From: Mesorhizobium sp.
Lineage (GTDB): Bacteria > Pseudomonadota > Alphaproteobacteria > Rhizobiales > Rhizobiaceae
Direction of reading: 5' to 3'
DNA length: 64,000 nucleotides
Assembly: GCF_004963255.1 (NCBI RefSeq)
Contig: NZ_SUGA01000004.1
Location: forward strand, 186,001-250,000
Part shown: positions 16,074-25,471 of the stretch, in pieces
Numbering within the stretch: position 1 is the stretch's first letter
Layout: every line of letters begins with the position of its first letter
Translations under genes and position numbers: made by a program
Notes under the pieces: generated by a model
What the model saw: the letters and a program-made list of their open reading frames with translations, nothing else
What the model was told of the DNA's origin: nothing
The model's database searches: none

Positions 16074-17096
16074 TCACCAGTTGCGGTTGAGCCAGCCGCG
16101 AGCCGGTTTCTCGACGATGTAATAACTCGCCAGCGCGCAGGCGAACACGGCGGCCAGCATCGGCACCGGCGCGCTGCCGCGCTCATCGACGAATTTGTAG
16201 AAGGGCTGCTGCCAGAGATAGAGCGAATAGGACCACAGGCCGAGCATCACCATCGGCCGCGACGACAGCGGCCCCGTCAGATAGAAGCCAGCGGAGTCGA
16301 GCGTGTTGACGGCCAGCGCCAGCAGCGGCACGGCGAGGGTGTAATGCAAAGTTGTCGGTATCGAATCGCTAAACAGCAGAACACCAGCGACCGCTGCCGC
16401 AAGCGCCACATGCTGGCTCTTCAGGAAGGCCGGCAGGCGGCCGTCGGCCTTGAGCAGGCAGATCGCAGCGGACAGCAGGATGGAAGCGATATGCACGTCG
16501 GTGCGCCAGTAGCTGGTCTCGTAGCTCATGCCGAGAAGCCCGTAGGAAATCGCGCCGTTGGCCATCGCCAGCAGCGCCAGCACGACTAGCAGCCGCACGA
16601 CATTCGCCCTTGCGGTAACCACCACGCTGATCAGCGCCAAAAGGATATAGGAATGCTCCTCGACGCAGAGCGACCAGATGTGGTCGAGCGCGCCGGCGCG
16701 GGTGATCAGGATGCCGGCATAGTTGTAGGTGAAGGTCAGCGCCGTCAGCGCGGCCTTCCATTTGAACATGATGAAGGTCCCGGCAAGGCCGATCATGGCG
16801 GCGATCACGTACACAAGCAGCGCCGGATAGATGCGCGAGAAGCGGCGCTTGAAGAATTTCTTCAGCGGAAAGCGCTCGATGAACAGGATCTCGCCCATCA
16901 GCCGGCCGCTCAGCACGAAGAAGAACTCGACGCCGAGCACGCCGAGGTTGATGCCTGGAACCGGAAAGAAATGGCCGATCAGCACCAGCGCGATCGACAG
17001 TCCGCGCCAACCGTCGAGATAGGCAAGCCTCGCCCGTGAGGCTTTGTCGGCAGTGGTCCGCGGCAGGACAACGGGCGCTGCGGCGATGTCGGTCAT
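16074..17096 (-). CDS. Acyltransferase 3 family membrane protein (OatA/NodX-like)
   Basis: This 340-residue integral membrane protein has about ten hydrophobic segments. The family signature is present: YLDGWRGLSIALVLIGHFF with the putative catalytic His, and FFFVLSGRLMGEIL. RRFSRIYPALL follows, and VEKPARGWLN closes the last segment. Family members transfer acetyl or other acyl groups to surface glycans, exopolysaccharide or Nod factor. A TTG at 17111 would add five residues; the ATG at 17096 sits better behind GAAGG. Target unknown. A perfect palindrome lies about 125 bases upstream. Confidence 0.8.
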   Translation of the reverse strand: MTDIAAAPVVLPRTTADKASRARLAYLDGWRGLSIALVLIGHFFPVPGINLGVLGVEFFFVLSGRLMGEILFIERFPLKKFFKRRFSRIYPALLVYVIAAMIGLAGTFIMFKWKAALTALTFTYNYAGILITRAGALDHIWSLCVEEHSYILLALISVVVTARANVVRLLVVLALLAMANGAISYGLLGMSYETSYWRTDVHIASILLSAAICLLKADGRLPAFLKSQHVALAAAVAGVLLFSDSIPTTLHYTLAVPLLALAVNTLDSAGFYLTGPLSSRPMVMLGLWSYSLYLWQQPFYKFVDERGSAPVPMLAAVFACALASYYIVEKPARGWLNRNW

Positions 17097-17219
17097 ACCG
17101 TGCCTTCGCAACTCGGGGTCCGCATGCGGAGCGCTGCCCGCGTCCCGGACCGTCTGGTATTCCCGCCGGATTTATTTTGCAGTGCAGGATAATTTTGTGC
17201 AAGTGCGAAGCTGCGATTT

Positions 17220-17236
17220 GACCGGTGACACCGGTC
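17220..17236. promoter_or_regulatory. Perfect 17-base palindrome GACCGGTG-A-CACCGGTC
   Basis: Eight-base arms with a one-base centre lie upstream of the acyltransferase (minus strand), in the short gap between that gene and the coxM terminator. It may be an operator or part of the leader. The tight symmetry suits a dimeric DNA-binding protein better than a terminator, since there is no loop. Confidence 0.45.
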
Positions 17237-17254
17237 AAACCTTTGTTTTGGCCA

Positions 17255-17282
17255 AGAAAAAGGGGCCGACGTGGCCCCTTCT
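17255..17282 (-). terminator. Rho-independent terminator of the coxSLM operon
   Basis: Read on the minus strand, an 8-base stem AAGGGGCC / GGCCCCTT with a 5-base loop is followed by a run of five T. It lies about 25 bases past the coxM stop, as expected for the last gene of the operon. Confidence 0.75.
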
Positions 17283-17303
17283 TTCACCTGCGGCGGGCGC
17301 TGT

Positions 17304-18101
17304 TCAGGCGTTGGCGGCGGCCACCGCGCGCTTGGCCATCACCGCGATCAGATTGGCGCGGTACTCGGCGGAGGCATGAAGATCGCTCATCAGCCCTTTC
17401 GCCGGCACTTTGAGGCCGTCAAGCGCGGCGGCGTCGAAGCTCTTCGCCAGGGCGGCTTCGACCTCGTTCGAGCGGAAGACACCGTCCTCGCCGGCGCCGG
17501 TCACCGCCGCCCTTACCCCGTCCTTGCCCTTGCTCACGAACACGCCGACGATGGCGTAGCGCGAAGCCGGGTTGCGGAACTTCTGGTAGGCCGCCTTGGC
17601 CGGCGCAGTGAAGCTCACCGCCGTGACGATCTCGCCTTCCTTCAGCGCCGTCTCGAACAGGCCCTTGAAGAATTTGTCCGCCGCGATCTCGCGCTTGTTG
17701 GTGATGATCGTCGCGCCCAGTGCCAGCAAAGCCGCCGGATAGTCGGCCGCCGGGTCGTTGTTGGCGATCGAGCCGCCGATCGTGCCTTTGTGGCGCACCG
17801 CCGGATCGCCGATCAGCGACGCCATATGCGCAAGCGCCGGGCACACCTTCTTCAGCTTCTCGTCGGTTGAGACGTCGTAATGCGTCGTCGCGGCCCCGAT
17901 GGTGACCGTCTTGCCGGACACCTTGACGCCCTGCAGGTCCTTCAGCCGCGAGACGTCGACGAGGTCGGAAGGCGCCGCAAGCCGCGTCTTCATGGCGGGG
18001 ATCAGCGTCATGCCGCCGGAGAGCAGCTTGGCGTCGCCGTTCTTCAGCAGCTTGGCGGCGTCAGCGACGGAAGAAGCGCGATGGTAATTGACCGAATACA
18101 T
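17304..18101 (-). CDS. coxM: Molybdenum hydroxylase FAD subunit (CoxM-like)
   Basis: This 265-residue FAD-binding subunit of a CO-dehydrogenase/xanthine-dehydrogenase-type enzyme shuttles electrons from the Fe-S subunit to an acceptor. It has the two flavin motifs AKLLSGGMTLIPAMK (about residues 27-41) and TIGGSIANNDPAADYP (about 107-122), and ends with the CoxM C-terminal domain. It is the last gene of the minus-strand S-L-M operon, 12 bases after coxL, behind GAGGAGGA. Despite the name, the coxL active-site motif makes true CO oxidation doubtful. Confidence 0.85.
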   Translation of the reverse strand: MYSVNYHRASSVADAAKLLKNGDAKLLSGGMTLIPAMKTRLAAPSDLVDVSRLKDLQGVKVSGKTVTIGAATTHYDVSTDEKLKKVCPALAHMASLIGDPAVRHKGTIGGSIANNDPAADYPAALLALGATIITNKREIAADKFFKGLFETALKEGEIVTAVSFTAPAKAAYQKFRNPASRYAIVGVFVSKGKDGVRAAVTGAGEDGVFRSNEVEAALAKSFDAAALDGLKVPAKGLMSDLHASAEYRANLIAVMAKRAVAAANA

Positions 18102-18113
18102 GCTCGTTCCTCC

Positions 18114-20462
18114 TCAGTGCTTCGTCGCGCGGATGGTAGCCCACACCGTCGCGGGCGATGCCGGCATGGGAATGTCGACGACGCCGAGCGCATCGGTGAT
18201 GGCGTTGATGACCGCCGGCGGAGAGCCGATGGCGCCGGCCTCGCCACAGCCCTTGACGCCGAGCGGATTGCCCGGGCATGGCGTGTTCGAAGTGGAGACC
18301 TTGAAGGACGGCAGGTCGCCCGCGCGCGGCATTGTGTAGTCCATGTAGCTTGCTGTCAGAAGCTGCCCGCTGGCGTCGTAATGCGCGCCCTCCAGCAACG
18401 CCTGGCCGACGCCTTGCGCGATGCCGCCATGCACCTGCCCTTCGACGATCATCGGATTGATGATGTTGCCGAAATCGTCGGCCGCGACGAACTGGATGAT
18501 TTCGGTCAGCCCGGTCTCCGGATCGATCTCGACCTCGCAGATGTAGCAGCCGGCCGGGAATGTGAAGTTGGACGGATCGTAGAAGGCCGTTTCCTTCAAG
18601 CCCGGCTCCATGCCCGCCGGCAAATTATGGGCGGTGTAGGAGGCAAGCGCCACCTGGAACCAGGGCAGGCTCTTGTCGGTGCCAGCGACCTTGACCTCGC
18701 CATTCTCGATGACGATGTCGCCCTCGTCCGCTTCCAGCAGGTGCGCGGCGATCTTCTTGGCCTTGGCCTCGACCTTGTCGAGCGCCTTGACGATGGCCGA
18801 CATGCCGACAGCGCCGGAACGCGAGCCGTAAGTGCCCATGCCCATCTGCACCTTGTCGGTGTCGCCATGCACGATCGAGACCGAGTCGATCGGCACGCCG
18901 AAGCGCTGGGTGACCAGTTGCGCGAAGGTCGTTTCATGGCCCTGGCCATGGCTGTGCGAGCCTGTCAGCACCTCGATCGTGCCGACGGCATTGACCCGCA
19001 CCTCCGCCGATTCCCAGAGGCCGACGCCGGCGCCGAGCGAGCCGACCGCCGACGACGGCGCCAGGCCGCAGGCCTCGATGTAGCAGCTCATGCCGATGCC
19101 GCGCAGCTTGCCCCGCTTGGCCGCATCCGCCTTGCGCCTGGTGAAGCCGGCATAGTCGGCAGCCTTCATCGCCGCATCGAGCGATGCGTTATAATCGCCC
19201 GCGTCATAGGCCATGATCACCGGCGTCTGATGCGGGAAGGACGTGATGAAGTTCCGGCGCCTGAGTTCCGCCGGCGACACACCAAGCTCGCGCGCGGCGG
19301 TTTCCATCATCCGCTCGAGCACGTAGGTGGCCTCCGGCCGCCCTGCCCCGCGATAGGCATCGACGGGCGCGGTATTGGTGTAGACAGCGCGCACATTGGC
19401 GTGGATCGCCGGGATGTTGTACTGGCCCGACAAGAGCGTCGCGTAGAGATAGGTCGGCACGCAGGACGAGAACAGCGACATGTAAGCACCGATATTGGCT
19501 ATCGTGTCGACCTTGAGGCCGGTGATCCGGTTGTCCTTGTCGAAGGCCATCTCCACCGTCGAGACATGGTCGCGGCCATGCGCGTCCGCCAGGAAGCTCT
19601 CGGTGCGATCGGCCACCCATTTGACCGGGACGCCGGTCTTCTTCGAGGCCCACAGGCAGACGATCTCTTCCGGATAGATGTAGATCTTGGAGCCGAAGCC
19701 GCCGCCGACATCGGGCGCAATGACCCTGAGCTTGTTCTCCGGCGCGACATTGTAGAAGGCGCTCATCACCAGCCGCGCGACATGCGGGTTCTGCGACGTC
19801 GTCCAGCAGGTATAGTGGTCCTCCGCCTTGTCGTAATGGCCGAGTGCCGCGCGCGGCTCCATCGCATTCGGCACCAGCCGGTTGTTGACGATCTTCATGC
19901 GCGTGACATGGGCGGCCGACTTGATCGCCGCGTCGGTCGCCTTGCCGTCGCCGAGCTCCCAGTCGAAGATCAGGTTGTTCTCCGCTTCGGCATGGACCTG
20001 TGGCGCGCCGGGCTGGATGGCCTTGGTCGCCTCGACCACCGCCTTCAGCTCCTTGTAGGTGATCTCGACCGCTTCCGCCGCGTCGCGCGCCTGGCCCTTG
20101 GTGTCGGCGACGACGATGACGACGGCGTCGCCGACATAGCGCACCTTGTCGACCGCAAGCGGCGACCAGGCGCCCATCTTCATCGGCGTGCCGTCCTTGG
20201 AGTGGATCATCCAGCCGCAGATCAGATTGCCAATGCCGTCGGCCTTGAGCTCCTTGCCGGTGAGCACGCCGACGACGCCTGGCATCGCTTGCGCCTTCTT
20301 CACGTCGATCTTCTTGATCTGCGCATGCGCGTGCGGGCTGCGCACGAACACGGCATGCTTCATGCCGGGAACCACCATGTCGTCGACATAACGGCCGCCG
20401 CCGGTGATGAACCTCTTGTCTTCCTTGCGCGCCACGCGGGCGCCGACGCCTTCGATACCCAT
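18114..20462 (-). CDS. coxL: Molybdenum hydroxylase large subunit, form II CoxL-like
   Basis: This 782-residue molybdopterin cytosine dinucleotide-binding subunit of the xanthine dehydrogenase family has GGGRYVDD near the start, GGGFGSK in the cofactor region and [15 protein letters not shown] near the end. The active-site loop reads AYRGAGR (near 19350), the form II signature; true CO dehydrogenases (form I) carry AYxCSFR. It is thus a putative aerobic hydroxylase of unknown aromatic or N-heterocyclic substrate. The gene order S-L-M also suits form II. GGAGGAA lies before the ATG. Confidence 0.88.
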   Translation of the reverse strand: MGIEGVGARVARKEDKRFITGGGRYVDDMVVPGMKHAVFVRSPHAHAQIKKIDVKKAQAMPGVVGVLTGKELKADGIGNLICGWMIHSKDGTPMKMGAWSPLAVDKVRYVGDAVVIVVADTKGQARDAAEAVEITYKELKAVVEATKAIQPGAPQVHAEAENNLIFDWELGDGKATDAAIKSAAHVTRMKIVNNRLVPNAMEPRAALGHYDKAEDHYTCWTTSQNPHVARLVMSAFYNVAPENKLRVIAPDVGGGFGSKIYIYPEEIVCLWASKKTGVPVKWVADRTESFLADAHGRDHVSTVEMAFDKDNRITGLKVDTIANIGAYMSLFSSCVPTYLYATLLSGQYNIPAIHANVRAVYTNTAPVDAYRGAGRPEATYVLERMMETAARELGVSPAELRRRNFITSFPHQTPVIMAYDAGDYNASLDAAMKAADYAGFTRRKADAAKRGKLRGIGMSCYIEACGLAPSSAVGSLGAGVGLWESAEVRVNAVGTIEVLTGSHSHGQGHETTFAQLVTQRFGVPIDSVSIVHGDTDKVQMGMGTYGSRSGAVGMSAIVKALDKVEAKAKKIAAHLLEADEGDIVIENGEVKVAGTDKSLPWFQVALASYTAHNLPAGMEPGLKETAFYDPSNFTFPAGCYICEVEIDPETGLTEIIQFVAADDFGNIINPMIVEGQVHGGIAQGVGQALLEGAHYDASGQLLTASYMDYTMPRAGDLPSFKVSTSNTPCPGNPLGVKGCGEAGAIGSPPAVINAITDALGVVDIPMPASPATVWATIRATKH

Positions 20463-20480
20463 TAGGAAATTCCTCCGGAA

Positions 20481-20574
20481 TTTAGGGGAGTAGGGCAGTA
20501 GGGGAGTAAGGCAGTAGGGAAATCGGTGCGTTCTTCACCTGCTCCCTTACTGCCCTACTCCCTTATTCCCCTAA
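20481..20574. repeat. Inverted array of 16-base repeats between coxS and coxL
   Basis: The left arm (20483-20519) holds two near-identical 16-base units, AGGGGAGTAGGGCAGT and AGGGGAGTAAGGCAGT, plus a third start. The right arm (20541-20574) carries the same unit in inverted form. The two can pair into a hairpin of about 30 base pairs with a 20-base loop, inside the 108-base gap between coxS and coxL. The right arm reaches into the coxS stop codon. In the mRNA this would sit between the two genes. Confidence 0.7.
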
Positions 20575-21071
20575 GCTGCCTGCTTCGCCTTGCCCTTGGC
20601 GCCCTTCGCCATCGTCTCCGATGCGGCGAGGATCGCCTTCACGATGTTGTGGTAGCCCGTGCAGCGGCAGATATTGCCTTCGAGCTCGGCGCGCACCGTT
20701 GCCTCGTCCAGGCCCTCCGGATGGCGCGCGATCATGTCGGTGGCCGTCATGATCATGCCTGGCGTGCAGAAGCCGCATTGCAGGCCGTGATGCTCCTTGA
20801 ATGCGGCCTGGACCGGATGCAGCTCGGCGCCGTCGGCCAGCCCTTCGATGGTGACGATTGTGGAGCCTGAGGCCTGAACGGCCAGCATTGTGCAGGATTT
20901 CACCGCCCGGCCGTCGACATGCACGACGCAGGCGCCGCATTGCGATGTGTCGCAACCGACATGCGTTCCGGTGAGGCCCAGATGTTCCCGCAGGAAATGC
21001 ACCAGCAGCGTTCGGTCTTCGGCGCTCCCGCTGACCCGTTTCCCATTCACAGTCAAGGACACGTCCGACAT
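20571..21071 (-). CDS. coxS: Molybdenum hydroxylase 2Fe-2S subunit (CoxS-like)
   Basis: This 166-residue Fe-S subunit has two [2Fe-2S] sites. The plant-type site is [16 protein letters not shown] with a fourth Cys in KSCTMLA. The second site is QCGFCTPGM and [10 protein letters not shown]. Family members pass electrons from the Mo centre to FAD. A frame extended to 21161 exists, but the ATG at 21071 with AGGGAGG just before it gives the usual CoxS start. It is the first gene of the S-L-M operon. The C-terminus is a Lys/Ala-rich tail. Confidence 0.87.
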   Translation of the reverse strand: MSDVSLTVNGKRVSGSAEDRTLLVHFLREHLGLTGTHVGCDTSQCGACVVHVDGRAVKSCTMLAVQASGSTIVTIEGLADGAELHPVQAAFKEHHGLQCGFCTPGMIMTATDMIARHPEGLDEATVRAELEGNICRCTGYHNIVKAILAASETMAKGAKGKAKQAA

Positions 21072-21329
21072 GCAACCTCCCTGGGTATTAACCTTGGTCC
21101 TCACCCTACCGATGCCGCGCTGTGCTTCGGCAGTACCATTCGCGCACCGTACAACGCGCAAAACAGCGCTGCCAGCGCCGGTTCCATTGTACTTTCGATC
21201 ATGGCAAAAGCTATGTGCAGCGCAGCAACCGGCCCCATTGCCAAATCAGGGATTGAGGGCAAAGATGCCCTCGATGCGGAGCGTGCCTGACACGCATAGA
21301 AAAGACACCCATAAACCGCGTCGGAGGAA

Positions 21330-22514
21330 TTGCGGAGAAGGCAGCTGGCCAGTTCGAGCACACGCTATGCATCGGGCCTATCGGCGCTCACCACGGATGA
21401 GCCCGACCCGAATGCCTTTGCCCGGGCCATCGCCGCCGAAGCGGCGATCGTCGATGCCGGCTTCGCGCTTCTGTTCTTCTCTCAAGGCCTGGTCGACGCG
21501 GCGGCGCTGGCGCAGGCGCTGAAAGCATACGCGCCGTCGCTCGCCTATGCCGGCTGCTCGACCGCCGGCGAGATCACGCCCCAGGGACTGGAGGAAGGGC
21601 ACATCCTTGCCCTGCTTTTGCCCTCGGCGTCGTTTTCAACCGTCTCCGTCATGGTCGAAAACCTCTCTTCGTCCAGCATGGACAGTATCACCGGCGAGGT
21701 CGCGGCGTTGCGGCGCCTGCTGCGCGAGCGCATCGGCCACGACGGCTCGAAGCAGATTTTCGCGCTCTGTTTCATCGACGGGCTGTCCTATGCCGAGGAA
21801 GCGGTGACCTCGGCCATCCACTGGGGACTGGACGACGTCCCGCTGATCGGCGGCTCGGCCGGCGACGACCTCAAATTCGAGACGACCAGGCTGATGGCCA
21901 ATGGCAGGGTCGCCTCCGACAGCGCCGTCATCGTGCTGGTTGCGACCGAAATTCCTTTCCACGTCTTCAAGACCGATAATTTCATCCCGACCGACGAGAA
22001 GCTGGTGGTGACGGCGTCCGACCCCGACCATCGCATCGTGCGCGAATTCAACGCCGCCAACGCGGCCGAGGAATACGCAACCTCCGTCGGCATCCTGCCG
22101 CAGACGCTGACGCCGCTGAGCTTTGCCTCGCACCCCGTCGTGGTGAAGGTCGGCGGCGAATATTATTGCCGATCGATCCAGCGCATGCACGCTGACGGCT
22201 CGCTGTCCTTCTTCTGCGCCATCGACGATGGTATCGTGCTTTCCATCGCCCAGCCGAAGAACATGGTGGAATCGACGCGCTCCGCTTTCGAGGATGTCGA
22301 GCACAAGCTCGGCGGGATAGACATGATCCTGGGCTTCGACTGCGTGCTGCGCCGGCTCGATGCGCGCAACCGCCAGGTCTTCCGCGACATTTCCGAGCTC
22401 TACCGGACCAACAAGGTCATCGGCTTCGGCACCTATGGCGAGCAGTACCGCTCGATGCATCTCAACCAGACCTTTACCGGCATCGCCTTCGGCGAGCGCC
22501 AGGCGGCCGAGTGA
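21330..22514 (+). CDS. FIST-domain protein, NosP-like haem/NO sensor
   Basis: This is a roughly 394-residue cytosolic protein of FIST N and FIST C domains. Visible marks are [10 protein letters not shown], the [12 protein letters not shown] stretch, and a C-terminal domain with [13 protein letters not shown] and [19 protein letters not shown]. NosP proteins bind haem and report nitric oxide to a histidine kinase. Here the kinase follows with a GTGA overlap, matching the NosP-NahK arrangement known in Pseudomonas (family knowledge). The start is uncertain: the TTG at 21330 has its GGAGGA too close, and no in-frame ATG is near. NO sensing is inferred from the gene pairing. Confidence 0.78.
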   Translation: MRRRQLASSSTRYASGLSALTTDEPDPNAFARAIAAEAAIVDAGFALLFFSQGLVDAAALAQALKAYAPSLAYAGCSTAGEITPQGLEEGHILALLLPSASFSTVSVMVENLSSSSMDSITGEVAALRRLLRERIGHDGSKQIFALCFIDGLSYAEEAVTSAIHWGLDDVPLIGGSAGDDLKFETTRLMANGRVASDSAVIVLVATEIPFHVFKTDNFIPTDEKLVVTASDPDHRIVREFNAANAAEEYATSVGILPQTLTPLSFASHPVVVKVGGEYYCRSIQRMHADGSLSFFCAIDDGIVLSIAQPKNMVESTRSAFEDVEHKLGGIDMILGFDCVLRRLDARNRQVFRDISELYRTNKVIGFGTYGEQYRSMHLNQTFTGIAFGERQAAE

Positions 22515-23854
22515 ACGAGATGCCGCTGCGCGACATCGACGACGTCGACAGGCTGAAGAAGATCAACGCGGCGCTTGTCAGCCGCGTCGAGCGCTCGATG
22601 GACCAGCAGGGCAATGCCTTCTCGCTGTTCCAGACCGCGATTTCGCTGGAAAACCGGGTGCGCAACCGCACCGAGGAATTGCACGCGACGCTGCGCCGGC
22701 TCGAGCAATCGAACATCGAGCTCAGCGCGGCGAAGGAAAACGCCGAGCTGGCGAACCTCTCCAAGACCAGGTTCCTCGCCGCCGCCAGCCACGACGTGCT
22801 GCAGCCGCTCAACGCCGCGCATTTGTCGGTCTCGGCGCTGGCCGAGGTCCAGACCAGCGAGGAAGGCAGGAAGCTGGTGCGCCAGGTCGAGCGCTCGCTG
22901 GAGACGATGGAAGACCTCTTGCGCACGCTGCTCGACATCTCCAAGCTCGACGCCGGCGTGGTGCAGCCTGAGATCGGCGACGTCAGCCTGGAGACGCTGT
23001 TTTCCTCGCTGCGCTCGGATTTCCAGCCCGAGGCTGAGAAAAAAGGCCTGTCGCTGAAGTTCCGGCCGGTCAATGTCGTGGTGCGCTCCGACCGCACCCT
23101 GCTTAGGCGCATCCTGCAGAACATCCTCTCCAACGCGCTGCGCTACACCCGCTCCGGCGGCGTGCTGGTCGGCACCAGGCATCGCGGCGACACCATCCGC
23201 ATCGACGTCGCCGACACCGGCTGCGGCATTGCCGAGGACCAGCGCGAAGCGGTGTTCGAGGAGTTCCACCGCGGCACCTCGACGCTTGCCGACGGCGGGT
23301 TGGCCGGCGGGCTGGGGCTGGGCCTCGCCATCGTGCGCCGCATGGCGGCCGCACTAGGCCACCCCGTCACCTTTTCCTCAAGGGTTGGGCGCGGCACCAT
23401 CTTCCACATCGACGTGCCGATCGGCATGGCAGCCGAACCGGCGGCGGCCATCGCCGACATGGACCGTCCGCGCGGCTACGGCCTCTTCGGCACCAAGGTC
23501 TTGCTGGTCGAGAACGACGCCGACGTGCTCTCCGCCATGACCTCGCTGCTCGAACGCTGGCAGTGCCTGGTGCGCGCAGCGACCTCTACCGACGACGCGC
23601 TCGATCTTCTGGGCGACACCGACTGGGTGCCCGACATCGTCATCGCCGACCAGCATCTCGACGGCGGCGACCTCGGCACTGCCACCATAGCCGAAGTGCG
23701 CGACTATCTCGGCCGCCCCGTGCCGGCGCTGATCGTCACCGCCGACGGGTCAGAGCTCGTCGCCAAGGCGGCCCGCGCCGCGGGAATCGAGCTTATGCGC
23801 AAGCCGCTGAAGCCTGCGCAGTTGCGCGCGCTGCTGGCGCATCTGCTCGCTTAG
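22511..23854 (+). CDS. Hybrid sensor histidine kinase (NahK-type)
   Basis: This 447-residue soluble kinase has an N-terminal coiled coil (about residues 10-90), a dimerisation/H-box AAASHDVLQPLNAAH (near residue 97), and an ATPase domain with NILSNALRYT and GLGLGLAIV. The C-terminal receiver domain has the acceptor Asp in VIADQHLDGG. There is no membrane segment or sensor domain, so the input probably comes from the FIST protein. The GTG start overlaps the FIST gene stop. Pseudomonas NahK has an analogous layout. The receiver could act as a phosphate sink or pass phosphate to the response regulator next door. Confidence 0.86.
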   Translation: MNEMPLRDIDDVDRLKKINAALVSRVERSMDQQGNAFSLFQTAISLENRVRNRTEELHATLRRLEQSNIELSAAKENAELANLSKTRFLAAASHDVLQPLNAAHLSVSALAEVQTSEEGRKLVRQVERSLETMEDLLRTLLDISKLDAGVVQPEIGDVSLETLFSSLRSDFQPEAEKKGLSLKFRPVNVVVRSDRTLLRRILQNILSNALRYTRSGGVLVGTRHRGDTIRIDVADTGCGIAEDQREAVFEEFHRGTSTLADGGLAGGLGLGLAIVRRMAAALGHPVTFSSRVGRGTIFHIDVPIGMAAEPAAAIADMDRPRGYGLFGTKVLLVENDADVLSAMTSLLERWQCLVRAATSTDDALDLLGDTDWVPDIVIADQHLDGGDLGTATIAEVRDYLGRPVPALIVTADGSELVAKAARAAGIELMRKPLKPAQLRALLAHLLA

Positions 23855-23863
23855 AACCGCTCC

Positions 23864-24547
23864 TCAAAACCCCGCCTGATCCCGAAACAGCTCCGCATTG
23901 TCGAGCTTCGACACCTCGATCACCGCCTGCGTGCGGCTGTACACATTGAGCTTGCGCAATATCTCCGAGACATGCGCCTTCACCGTCGTCTCGCCAACCT
24001 GCAGCTCATAGGCGATCTGCTTGTTGAGCATGCCCTGGCGCAGCATCTGCAGCACGCGCAATTGCTGCGGCGTCAGCCTGGCCAGGCGCTGCACCATGTC
24101 GGCGCGGTCGGTGCTATCGGGGTCGGGCTTCTGGCCCTCGTAGTTCTCCGGCACGTAGACAGCGCCCTCCATCACAGAGCGTATGGCGGCGGCGAGGTCG
24201 CTCTTGCGCGCCGATTTCGGGATGAAGCCGGCCGCGCCGTAGGACAGCGCCTCGGAGATGATCTTCGGTTCCTCATAGCCCGACACGATCACCACCGGCA
24301 GCCGCGGGTAGCGGGTTCTGAGCTGCAACAGCCCCTCGAAGCCATGCACGTCGGGCATGCTCAAATCGAGCAGCGCGAGATCGAACGGCTTGGCGTCGGC
24401 GAGAAGCTCGATCGCCTCCGTGATCGAGCGCGCCTCGACCGTGTCGACATCCGGATAGGCCATCTGCACGGCGCTGTGCAGCGCCTCGCGAAACAGCGGG
24501 TGATCGTCGATGATCAGGAAGCGGGCGCGGTCGCTGACGGAGCTCAT
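23864..24547 (-). CDS. LuxR/NarL-type response regulator
   Basis: This 227-residue two-domain regulator has an N-terminal receiver (about 1-125), with acceptor Asp in FDLALLDLSMPD and Lys in GFIPKSARKSDL. The C-terminal LuxR-type helix-turn-helix has LTPQQLRVLQMLRQGMLNKQIAYEL and VKAHVSEILRKLNV. It is convergent with the kinase gene, 9 bases apart, and is the obvious output partner. Its own promoter lies in 24548-24751, which holds a repeated GGTACAGG box that it might bind. Target genes are not known. Confidence 0.86.
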   Translation of the reverse strand: MSSVSDRARFLIIDDHPLFREALHSAVQMAYPDVDTVEARSITEAIELLADAKPFDLALLDLSMPDVHGFEGLLQLRTRYPRLPVVIVSGYEEPKIISEALSYGAAGFIPKSARKSDLAAAIRSVMEGAVYVPENYEGQKPDPDSTDRADMVQRLARLTPQQLRVLQMLRQGMLNKQIAYELQVGETTVKAHVSEILRKLNVYSRTQAVIEVSKLDNAELFRDQAGF

Positions 24548-24580
24548 TGCACGGGTTCAGGCATCGGTTCGGTTTCGGCC

Positions 24581-24662
24581 GGTACAGGATAGTCCGGTGA
24601 CCATGGCCAGATTATTGGCAAATAGTATATCGCCCAATGGTACAGGAGCCCAATGGTACAGG
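24581..24662. repeat. Three direct copies of GGTACAGG, two within 15-base repeats
   Basis: GGTACAGG occurs at 24581-24588, 24639-24646 and 24655-24662. The last two sit in a longer direct repeat GCCCAATGGTACAGG (24632-24646 and 24648-24662), spaced by 16 bases. They lie between the response-regulator gene (minus strand) and the fumarylpyruvate hydrolase gene (plus strand), so they may be binding sites controlling either gene. Confidence 0.5.
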
Positions 24663-24751
24663 GCATTGTCGTTGAAACGACAGGCCGATGTGCGCGTGGG
24701 CGCCCTCAGTCTTGCCCGGCCGCCAAAATCGGCCGAAGGTGCGCATGATTC

Positions 24752-25471
24752 ATGCCGACACAGAGACAGCCCATGCCAGAATTCGTCCTTCCGCCGCCAG
24801 CAACCGCCTCGGTCGCCATTGCCGGCTCGGCGGAACGGTTTGCCGTGCGCCGCATCTTCTGCGTCGGCCGCAATTATGCGGCGCATGCGCGCGAGCTCGG
24901 CAATGACGAGCGCGATCCGCCCTTCTTCTTCACCAAGCCGGCCGATGCGGTTGTCGACAGCGGCGCCGATATCCCCTACCCGCCGCTGACCTCCAACCTG
25001 CATCACGAGATCGAGCTGGTCGTCGCCATCGGCAAGGGAGGCCTTCACGTGCCCCGCGCGGATGCGCTCGCCCATGTCTGGGGCTATGGCGTCGGCGTCG
25101 ACCTGACCCGCCGCGACCTGCAGGATCAGGCGAAGAAAGCCGCGCGTCCCTGGGACTGGTCGAAGGCCTTCGACCAGTCAGCGCCTTGCGGCCCGCTGGT
25201 TCCGGCCACGAAATCGGGACATCCTGACAAAGGCCGCATCTGGCTCGCCGTCAACGGCGCGGTGAGACAGGATGGCGACTTGGCCGAATTGATCTGGCCA
25301 ATCGCCGACATCATCTCGATCTGCAGCGAGGCGGTCGAGCTTCGGCCGGGCGACCTGATCTTCACCGGCACCCCGGCCGGCGTCGGCGCGGTCCAGGCCG
25401 GCGACAGGATCACCGGCGGTGTCGACGGCATCGGCACCGTCGAAGTGACCATCGGGCAGCCGAGGCGATGA
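24752..25471 (+). CDS. Fumarylacetoacetate hydrolase family protein (fumarylpyruvate hydrolase-like)
   Basis: This 239-residue FAH-fold enzyme has FCVGRNYAAHARELG and FFFTKPADAVVDSG. It also has the metal-binding pattern LHHEIELVVAIG, GVDLTRRDLQ and IFTGTPAGVGAVQAGD. It cleaves a C-C bond in a fumaryl-type diketo acid; the size suits the NagK/HpcE group (fumarylpyruvate) better than tyrosine FAH (over 400 residues). The next gene is a maleylpyruvate/maleylacetoacetate isomerase, overlapping by 4 bases. The pair therefore takes gentisate or homogentisate ring-cleavage products to fumarate and pyruvate or acetoacetate. An internal ATG at 24773 is the alternative start. Confidence 0.82.
   Translation: MPTQRQPMPEFVLPPPATASVAIAGSAERFAVRRIFCVGRNYAAHARELGNDERDPPFFFTKPADAVVDSGADIPYPPLTSNLHHEIELVVAIGKGGLHVPRADALAHVWGYGVGVDLTRRDLQDQAKKAARPWDWSKAFDQSAPCGPLVPATKSGHPDKGRIWLAVNGAVRQDGDLAELIWPIADIISICSEAVELRPGDLIFTGTPAGVGAVQAGDRITGGVDGIGTVEVTIGQPRR

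Noticed and set aside
17880..20465. 861-codon plus-strand open frame
   Set aside because: Antisense shadow of coxL, a third-position GC effect. No domains, and the coxL motifs are unmistakable.
24581..24662. Possible CRISPR-like repeats
   Set aside because: Three 8-15 base repeats with irregular spacing and no cas genes, so they are regulatory-type repeats at most.
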